The notes below the pieces were generated by a model that was not told where the DNA came from, searched no databases, and saw only the letters and a program-made list of their open reading frames with translations. Source: JBDNJM01 sp041687755 (GTDB lineage: Bacteria; Planctomycetota; UBA1135; GCA-002686595). Taken from it: DNA of 17,161 nucleotides. Made by a program: the position numbers and the translations under genes. Positions 1 through 5,276 of the stretch are shown piece after piece. Location of the stretch: NCBI GenBank assembly GCA_041687755.1, contig JBDNJM010000044.1:1-17161 (forward strand). Reading direction: 5' to 3'. Numbering within the stretch: the stretch's first letter is position 1; each line of letters begins with the position of its first letter.

Positions 1-81
1 CCAGGCACGTTTTCACCGGCCCGGGAGCTTCTCTGCCGCATGGCGGCAGAGAAGCTCCCGGGCCGGTGAAAACGTGCCTGG
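1..81. repeat. Perfect 81-bp palindrome (39-bp arms, 3-nt centre)
   Basis: Bases 1-39 are exactly the reverse complement of bases 43-81, with ATG (40-42) at the centre. As RNA or single-stranded DNA this would fold into a very stable hairpin on either strand. The right arm runs on into GCACC (81-85), and GTGCCTGGCAC (74-84) is itself palindromic, so the left arm may continue beyond the window edge. It contains no gene. It lies downstream of the minus-strand genes, so it could also stop their transcripts. Its origin (dispersed repeat, MITE-like or REP-like) is not known from this sequence alone. Confidence 0.9.
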
Positions 82-185
82 CACCGTATCCTTCCCCCAG
101 CGCGCATGGGCTCGACCCGCGTGCCTCGCGAGCAAGGCCTAGCGACCGAATCGAGCCAACCTTCGAGTTCGTCTCGCGCAACGCC

Positions 186-353
186 CTAGACGTCTTGGGG
201 GTCCACTCGCCAGTGGACCTTGATTTCGAGCGGGCGGTGCTTGCGTCCCGGAACGTGCAGGCCGGCGATGCCCGAGAGCTTGCCCTGGAAGCCAGCGTCC
301 GCGGCGGAGGACTCCAATGCGGCAGAAAGCTGGAGTTCGTCGCGCTCAGTCAA
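186..353 (-). CDS. Possible small protein, coupled to the aminotransferase stop
   Basis: This is a possible 54-residue protein starting at a TTG (353-351) that overlaps the end of the upstream aminotransferase gene, whose TGA is at 348-346. A GGGGAG stretch lies just before it, about 7 nt from this TTG. A second TTG (356-354) is an alternative start. About 80% of its codons end in G or C, which fits coding sequence in this genome but is weak evidence at this length. The protein starts with an acidic, polar stretch (LTERDELQLS) and ends in a basic region (PGRKHRPLEIKVHW). I do not recognise the family and assign no function. It could be a chance open frame. Confidence 0.35.
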   Translation of the reverse strand: MTERDELQLSAALESSAADAGFQGKLSGIAGLHVPGRKHRPLEIKVHWRVDPQDV

Positions 354-1245
354 CAACCCGCTCCCCGGTCTCGAGCACAAAGGCGCTGAAGCGCTCGGTG
401 AGGCGCTCCTTGACCGGGCGCTGGCCGTCGCCGATGGGGCGGCCGTCCACCTTGTCTACGCCGACCAGTTCGCCCATCGTGCCGGTGCAAAAAGCTTCGC
501 TCGCGCGGTACAGCTCGGCCTGGGACCAGTTGCGCACGGCAAACGGGATCTCGAGTTCGGCGGCGAGTTTTAGGACCGTCGCGCGGGTCACGCCCTCGGG
601 GCACGCGTCCGTGGTGCTGGTGACCAGCACGTCCTCGACCACGGCGAACACGTGGGTCGCGTTGGTTTCAGCGATGAAGCCGGCGCGGTCCAGCATCAAC
701 GCGTCGTCGGCGCCGGCCGCGTTGGCCTCGATCTTGGCGAGTATCGACTGGATCAGGTTGTTGTGGTGGATCTTGGGATCCATCGCGTCGGCGGGGAAGC
801 GGCGCACGCTGCTGGTTTGCAGGGTGATGCCGGCGCTGCCGTAGACGGGCGGCTTCCATTCGGCGAGCACGATCAGGGTAGGCCCCGATTGGTTGAGGCG
901 CGGGTCCATGCCGCTCGTGACCTTTTCCCCGCGGGTCAGGGTCAGGCGGACGTGCACGCCGTCGCGCATGCGGTTGGCCTCAAGCGTGCGGCGCAGCTCT
1001 TCCGTGAGCTTCGCGTGGCTCGGGATCTCCGCGAAGCCGAGCGCGAGCGCGGAGTGGCGCAGGCGATCGAGGTGCTGGGTCAGGGCGAAGATCTTGCCGT
1101 CGTAGAGGCGCAGGCCCTCCCACACGCCGTCACCGCCCTGAACGACAGAGTCGAAAGGGCTGATGCGGGCTTGGTCGCGGTGGACCAGATCGCCGTTGAC
1201 GTTGACGATCAGGTCGCGGTTGCGCTCGTCGAAGCGTTGGAGCAT
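346..1245 (-). CDS. Class IV PLP aminotransferase (branched-chain / D-amino-acid aminotransferase-like)
   Basis: This 299-residue protein has the full fold-type IV aminotransferase layout. Substrate-side motifs lie near residues 28-47 (ISPFDSVVQGGDGVWEGLRL). The PLP lysine is K158 in DPKIHHNN. The cofactor-phosphate and glutamate region is GFIAETNATHVF (E193), and the CPEGVTRATV segment is at 215-224. Family members transfer amino groups between amino acids and 2-oxo acids, or act as lyases, in the cytoplasm; the exact substrate is not readable here. Several segments (TRGEKVTSGM, LIVLAEWKPPVY, GTMGEL) are those I recall from the C-terminal half of the plant branched-chain-aminotransferase-like proteins At3g05190 and At5g27410. 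The gene follows the sulfotransferase-like gene after 72 nt, on the same strand and with no clear Shine-Dalgarno, so translation from the same mRNA is likely. The length is normal for the family. Confidence 0.93.
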   Translation of the reverse strand: MLQRFDERNRDLIVNVNGDLVHRDQARISPFDSVVQGGDGVWEGLRLYDGKIFALTQHLDRLRHSALALGFAEIPSHAKLTEELRRTLEANRMRDGVHVRLTLTRGEKVTSGMDPRLNQSGPTLIVLAEWKPPVYGSAGITLQTSSVRRFPADAMDPKIHHNNLIQSILAKIEANAAGADDALMLDRAGFIAETNATHVFAVVEDVLVTSTTDACPEGVTRATVLKLAAELEIPFAVRNWSQAELYRASEAFCTGTMGELVGVDKVDGRPIGDGQRPVKERLTERFSAFVLETGERVVD

Positions 1246-1317
1246 GGGAGGCCGAGAATCCGGCAGGGGAGCTGAGTGAGACGAGGGGCAGGACCGGGGG
1301 CGGACCCGGGCCCGCGG

Positions 1318-2058
1318 TCAGGCGCGCAGGCGTTGCTCGTAGAGCCGCGCATAAAGCGCCTGGCTTTCCTCGAGCAGGCCCTGGTGCTCGGCGGGCAGCT
1401 CGTGGCGCGTCGTGCTCTGGGGGGCGAAGCCCGTGGACTGTTCGAGCTGGCCGTACCAGTGCGGGGCCCAAACGCCGTCGGTTGCGCGCGCCCCGGGCTC
1501 CCAGGCGAGCATCGCGGGGTCGAACTCGATTCCGACGGCCGTGCACAAGGCGCGCAGCATGCCTTCAGGGTTGGCGAGCACGTCGGCCGAGTCGATCACG
1601 GGCGGGATGAAGCCCTTGGTCTCGCACAGGTGCTCGAACAGGCTGACCTGCTGGGGCAGGCCGGTGTCGGCGAGCGTGGGCTCGGGCCAAACCTTGATAA
1701 ATGAGGCCAACATCGCCGCGGGCTCGCGGATCAGGAACGCATGCACCAGCTCGTCCATCCACGCGCCGGCCATGCCGTCGAGCAGGTGGTGCGCCATGTG
1801 CTTTTGGTAGTGCAGCGACTTGCCTTCGAGCAGCGGCTCGGCCGTGAGCTGCTTGGCGACCGTGCGCCACTCGGTCGGCTGGCTCCCGAGCGTCGCCTGC
1901 CGCGCCGGGTGGTCGAGTCCGGTGACCTTGAGGTAGTGCGCGTAGAACGGCTCGTCCACCACCACGCAGTCGCCGCGGCTGTCGAAGGACCGCATGAGCG
2001 CGGAGGAAACGTTGCGGGGCCCGGACCACATGGCCAGGCGGAGGGGGGCTTGGTTCAT
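1318..2058 (-). CDS. P-loop sulfotransferase-like protein (plant BCAT-like N-terminal-domain type)
   Basis: This 246-residue protein has a P-loop-like start (WSGPRNVSSALM, residues 11-22), a DEPFYAHYLK motif (35-44), a FLIREP strand-end motif (108-113) like the 3'-phosphate-binding arginine region of sulfotransferases, and DGVWAPHWY (194-202). These match the N-terminal domain of plant proteins in which the same domain is fused to a class IV aminotransferase. The aminotransferase partner is the next gene here. The start is supported by GGAGGG at 2069-2074 (minus-strand sense), about 11 nt upstream of the ATG. True sulfotransfer from PAPS is not shown. The domain may instead bind a nucleotide or act as a partner or regulator of the aminotransferase, and databases often label such proteins loosely. 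Confidence 0.8.
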   Translation of the reverse strand: MNQAPLRLAMWSGPRNVSSALMRSFDSRGDCVVVDEPFYAHYLKVTGLDHPARQATLGSQPTEWRTVAKQLTAEPLLEGKSLHYQKHMAHHLLDGMAGAWMDELVHAFLIREPAAMLASFIKVWPEPTLADTGLPQQVSLFEHLCETKGFIPPVIDSADVLANPEGMLRALCTAVGIEFDPAMLAWEPGARATDGVWAPHWYGQLEQSTGFAPQSTTRHELPAEHQGLLEESQALYARLYEQRLRA

Positions 2059-2229
2059 GGCTTCAGCGCCCTCCGACGAAAGAGCTCGGCGGTTGGGCGT
2101 CGGGAGCTATTGAACGCTGGCTGGGGGCGATGCGAGCCCGAATTGCCTGCGGTTCTGCGCATCGAACCTGGTGCGCGGCCGAATCGTGTTCGGTTCGGGG
2201 GCAGGGCGCGGTGATTCTCTGGCCGCGGT

Positions 2230-2248
2230 CGAGCCCCTCCAGGGCTCG
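2230..2248 (-). terminator. Hairpin after the FabH-like gene
   Basis: A perfect 7-bp inverted repeat (CGAGCCC / GGGCTCG, loop CTCCA) begins about 7 nt past the FabH-like stop codon. No U-tract follows, so it is at best a weak or factor-assisted terminator, or an mRNA end-stabilising hairpin. It leaves open whether transcription continues into the sulfotransferase-like gene 196 nt further on. The rest of this 2059-2254 gap shows nothing else I can support. Confidence 0.35.
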
Positions 2249-2254
2249 CCGGGC

Positions 2255-3298
2255 TCAGACGCGCTGCTTGCGCGCTTCCGCCGGATCGAGCCAGCGGTAG
2301 AGCGTGCTGCCCCAGCCCATGCCGCCGCCGAGCGCCAGCATGACTAGGGCGTCCTCGTTGGTGAAGCGGCCAGCTTTGACGGCTTCGTCGAGGGCGGTGG
2401 GGACGCTGGCGCTCGAGGTGTTGCCGGTGTGGTCGATCGACATGATGACCTGCTCCGGCGCGAGGCCCGCTTGGCCCAGGCCGTCCTGGATGATGTTGGC
2501 GCTGGCGTGGTGCGGGATGCACCAGTCGACGTCGGCGACGGTCAGGCCGGCGCGCGTAACGGCCTCCTCGACGCAGGCCTGGGTCGTGCGCACGGCGAAG
2601 GGGTAGACCTCGCGGAAGTCGCTGATCAGGTAGTGCTCACCGTTGGCGAGGCGCTCGGCCGTGATCGGGCAGCGGGTGCCGCCGGCGGGGACGCGCAGGG
2701 CGGCTCCGGCGGATCCGTCGGAGCCGGCGTAGAACGATTTGAAGCCGTACTTCTCGTCGGCGTTGGTCTCTTCGAGGACGACCGCACCGGCGCCGTCGGC
2801 GAACAGGCCGATCATGCGGAAGTCGGCCTTGTCCACGATGTGCGTCATCTTCTCGGCGGCGACGACGAGGGCGCGCTTGTAGCCGAGGTTCGCCATCAGG
2901 GAATCTGCGACGATCAGCGCGTTCATGAACCCCGGGCAGGCGTCCTGGAGCTGATGGAAGACGGCATTGTTGGCGCCGAGCTCGGCCTGGACGTGGCTGA
3001 CCGAGTGTGGGGCCACGGCGTCGGAGGTCGCCGTGGACATGACGATCAGGTCGATGTCTCCGGGGGCGAGCTGGGCGTCGGTGAGGGCGCGCCAGGAGGC
3101 CTGCAGGGCCATATCGCCCGTAGACTCGCCGTCTGCCGCCCAGTGGCGGCTCTCGATGCCGTAGCGGCGCTTGAGCCATCCGTCGAGGCTGCTTCCGGCC
3201 TTCTCGGCGTCGAAGTTCTTGACGTGGGCCTCGAGCTCCGCGTTCGGGACCTCCCGGGCGGGGAGGTAAGAGCCGGTTCCTGTGATCAGACGGGGCAT
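2255..3298 (-). CDS. FabH-like 3-oxoacyl-ACP synthase III family protein
   Basis: This 347-residue thiolase-fold enzyme has the KAS III catalytic triad: C121 in QDACPGF, H263 in IPHHAS and N293 in TGNTSSAS. The glycine-rich C-terminal motif LALGGGMGWG (321-330) is present, as is FADGAGAVVLEE (166-177). Family members condense an acyl-CoA (or similar) with malonyl-ACP, or make ketone or alkene precursors by head-to-head or related condensations; all act in the cytoplasm. The histidine motif reads HHAS where canonical FabH has HQAN, so this may not be the housekeeping fatty-acid initiator, and no acyl carrier protein or other fab gene is nearby. I start it at ATG 3298, where the KAS III fold begins (MPRLITGTGSYLP). 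The open frame continues 95 codons upstream, but that part is antisense to the FecR gene and has no family character. Confidence 0.9.
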   Translation of the reverse strand: MPRLITGTGSYLPAREVPNAELEAHVKNFDAEKAGSSLDGWLKRRYGIESRHWAADGESTGDMALQASWRALTDAQLAPGDIDLIVMSTATSDAVAPHSVSHVQAELGANNAVFHQLQDACPGFMNALIVADSLMANLGYKRALVVAAEKMTHIVDKADFRMIGLFADGAGAVVLEETNADEKYGFKSFYAGSDGSAGAALRVPAGGTRCPITAERLANGEHYLISDFREVYPFAVRTTQACVEEAVTRAGLTVADVDWCIPHHASANIIQDGLGQAGLAPEQVIMSIDHTGNTSSASVPTALDEAVKAGRFTNEDALVMLALGGGMGWGSTLYRWLDPAEARKQRV

Positions 3299-3455
3299 GG
3301 CGAATGAGTTGCTGGGGCCCCCGGGCTGCGTCCGAACGGCTGGTGGTTTCGGCTCGCGGCGGGCCGCTCTCGCGACCGGGAGGGGGATGGAGCGGAAGCT
3401 TACCCGGCAGGGGGCTCCGGGGACCGGGCCGTGAGCGCCGATAGCAGAGGAAGAC
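3299..3455. promoter_or_regulatory. Divergent intergenic region between the FabH-like and FecR-like genes
   Basis: These 157 bp separate two divergently read genes, so promoters for both directions should lie here. No convincing -35/-10 pair is visible by eye. The only clear signal is AGAGGAAG (3446-3453), which serves as the ribosome binding site for the GTG start of the FecR-like gene at 3456. Confidence 0.5.
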
Positions 3456-4247
3456 GTGATCGACAGTCCCAAGCCCACCTCCAGTGGGGCCTCCGGCCCC
3501 ATTCCGTGCTCCCAGGCGCAGCGCTTGATCACGGTCATGGAGACGGAGTCTCTACCGCTGCCGGTCGCGCAGGCCCTGCGCAAGCATCAGAACGGCTGCG
3601 AGGACTGCGCAGGCCTCTACCGGGTCTCGATGGAGGGGGCGGCGCGCCAGCGCCAATTCGAGCGACGACGCAAGATTCGCCCGCTCGCGACGCCGATCTG
3701 GGTGCCGCTGCTGGACCGGCGCCGAATGCTGGCCCTGCGCTTCCTGATGGTCTGTGGCCTCGCGTTTGCGGCTTCGCAGATGTTCGGGGGCTTCCGGGAG
3801 GATCCGACCCTGGCGGTCGAGAAGCTCGCGGGCCGGGTCTGGGTCGGGGGCGAGGAGCTGCTGGAGGAGGTCGAGCGAGCCTGGCGCAGCGACCTGCTGG
3901 AGACCGATGGTGCCGGGCGGGCGCGGCTGACGAGCGGGAGGCAGGCCCTGGAGCTGGGGCCGAACTCCCAGCTGCTGGTCGAGAGCGCCCTGGCCCAGCG
4001 GGTGCGGCTCATGGGCGGGACACTCGAGATTTCCGGGACGATCGACGTCCAAACGCCAGGTGGCGTCGTGCGCGGAATTGACGCGAACCTGCGCCTGGAG
4101 TTGGCCGAGGGCCGGTTGAGCGTCGCCTGCAGAGGGGGGCGGGCCGAGTGGATTACGGCGGCGGGGATGCGCGAGCTCGGTCCGGGCGACCGCGCCGATG
4201 GGCCGGCCGCGCGGCGGGTCGCGGCATCCGCGCCCGCAGCGCGCTAA
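3456..4247 (+). CDS. Anti-sigma-like FecR-domain membrane protein
   Basis: This 263-residue protein has three parts. Residues 18-51 resemble a zinc-binding anti-sigma domain, with C18 and the H44-x3-C48-x2-C51 signature. Residues about 92-110 (LALRFLMVCGLAFAASQMF) form a single membrane helix. Residues about 118-245 look like an extracytoplasmic FecR domain: repeated short strands with LELGPNSQLLV, GGTLEI and VQTPGGVVRG. Such proteins usually hold an ECF sigma factor at the membrane and release it on an outside signal, or sense a transported or surface molecule. No sigma-factor gene is adjacent, so a partner, if any, lies elsewhere. The GTG start at 3456 has a good Shine-Dalgarno. It leads the seven-gene plus-strand cluster, and its stop lies 9 nt before the next start. 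The very basic linker RRRKIRP (70-76) fits the cytoplasmic side of the membrane helix. Confidence 0.75.
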   Translation: MIDSPKPTSSGASGPIPCSQAQRLITVMETESLPLPVAQALRKHQNGCEDCAGLYRVSMEGAARQRQFERRRKIRPLATPIWVPLLDRRRMLALRFLMVCGLAFAASQMFGGFREDPTLAVEKLAGRVWVGGEELLEEVERAWRSDLLETDGAGRARLTSGRQALELGPNSQLLVESALAQRVRLMGGTLEISGTIDVQTPGGVVRGIDANLRLELAEGRLSVACRGGRAEWITAAGMRELGPGDRADGPAARRVAASAPAAR

Positions 4248-4256
4248 CCTAGGGGC

Positions 4257-5276
4257 ATGCAGCCGGGCCCCATCCAAGGCGCGACCTCGACGATCGGCAC
4301 CGCCGGAGCGCCCTCAGGCCCCGACGCGCGGCTGGAGCTGTCGGTGGTCGTGCCGATCTATCGCAATGCTTCCACGCTCGTCGAGCTGCTCGACCGGATC
4401 GAGGCGGCGCTCGCCGCAGAGCGCTTCGAGACCGTGCTCGTGGTCGACGGTTCGCCCGACGAGAGTCTCGCGATCCTCACCGACGAGGCGACCCGGCGGC
4501 CGACACTGCGGGTGGTCGAGCTGTCGCGCAACTTCGGCCAGCACGCGGCCCTGTGCGCGGGCTTCGAGGAGGCTCGCGGCGACTGCGTGCTGCTGCTCGA
4601 CGGCGACCTCCAGCAGGACCCCGCCGACCTGACGCGCTTCGTCGAGGCCTGGCGCGCGGGGTCCGACTTCGTCAGCGGCTGGCGCGTCAAGCGCAAGGAT
4701 CCGCTCGACCGGCGCCTCGGCAGTCTCGTGCTCAACCGGCTCGTGCGCGGGATCACCGGCGTGACGCTTCACGACTGGGGCTGCCCCCTGGCGGCGATCG
4801 ACCGCAGCGTGATCGACCGGGTCCCGGCCGCTGGAGAGCAGCGGCGCTTCCTGAAGCCGCTGGTGGCGAAGCTTTCGCGCAACCCCGTCGAGGTCGAGGT
4901 CCAGGGCCATGAGCGCGACGGTCGCTCAAGCTATTCGACCCTGGCGCTGCTCGGTGTCACGCTCGACTTCGCGGTGTCGTTCACCAATCGGCCGTTCCTG
5001 AAGCTGATCGGCGTCGGCTTCCTCGGCGGCGTGTTGGGCGTGGCGATCGGCGTGGCGTACATCCTCGCTCGCTTGTTCGGCATCCTCGAAAACGACGATC
5101 CGCGCATTCAAGCCGTTTCGTTCGCAATGGCGCTGTTCGGCCTGCAGTTCCTGATCGTCGGGGCTCTGGGCGAGTTCACGCACCGCATCTACCGGCTCGT
5201 GCAGGGGCAGCCGCTGTTCGAGGTGCGTCACGTGCACGGGCGCGAGGACGGCGAAGCGGCCGGCGGCGGCCAATGA
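4257..5276 (+). CDS. Family 2 polyprenyl-phosphate glycosyltransferase (GtrB/ArnC/DPM1-like)
   Basis: This 339-residue protein has a GT-A domain: LSVVVPIYRN (28-37), VDGSPDES (63-70), ELSRNFGQHAAL (88-99) and the metal/nucleotide-binding LLDGDLQQDP (113-122). The acceptor-side ERDGRSSYS follows at 219-227. Two membrane helices are at about 248-274 and 285-305, and then comes a short tail. This is the architecture of enzymes such as GtrB, ArnC and dolichyl-phosphate mannose synthase, which move a sugar from a nucleotide donor onto undecaprenyl or dolichyl phosphate on the cytoplasmic face of the membrane. The sugar is not readable. The gene overlaps the next one, a GT-C membrane transferase, by ATGA, which is the expected partner that uses the lipid-linked sugar outside. 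The first 25 residues are not conserved in character, and a start closer to ARLELSVV cannot be excluded. Confidence 0.9.
   Translation: MQPGPIQGATSTIGTAGAPSGPDARLELSVVVPIYRNASTLVELLDRIEAALAAERFETVLVVDGSPDESLAILTDEATRRPTLRVVELSRNFGQHAALCAGFEEARGDCVLLLDGDLQQDPADLTRFVEAWRAGSDFVSGWRVKRKDPLDRRLGSLVLNRLVRGITGVTLHDWGCPLAAIDRSVIDRVPAAGEQRRFLKPLVAKLSRNPVEVEVQGHERDGRSSYSTLALLGVTLDFAVSFTNRPFLKLIGVGFLGGVLGVAIGVAYILARLFGILENDDPRIQAVSFAMALFGLQFLIVGALGEFTHRIYRLVQGQPLFEVRHVHGREDGEAAGGGQ

Noticed and set aside
3299..3583. 95-residue N-terminal extension of the FabH-like protein
   Set aside because: It lies antisense to the FecR gene start, has no family character, and the KAS III fold begins exactly at the ATG at 3298.
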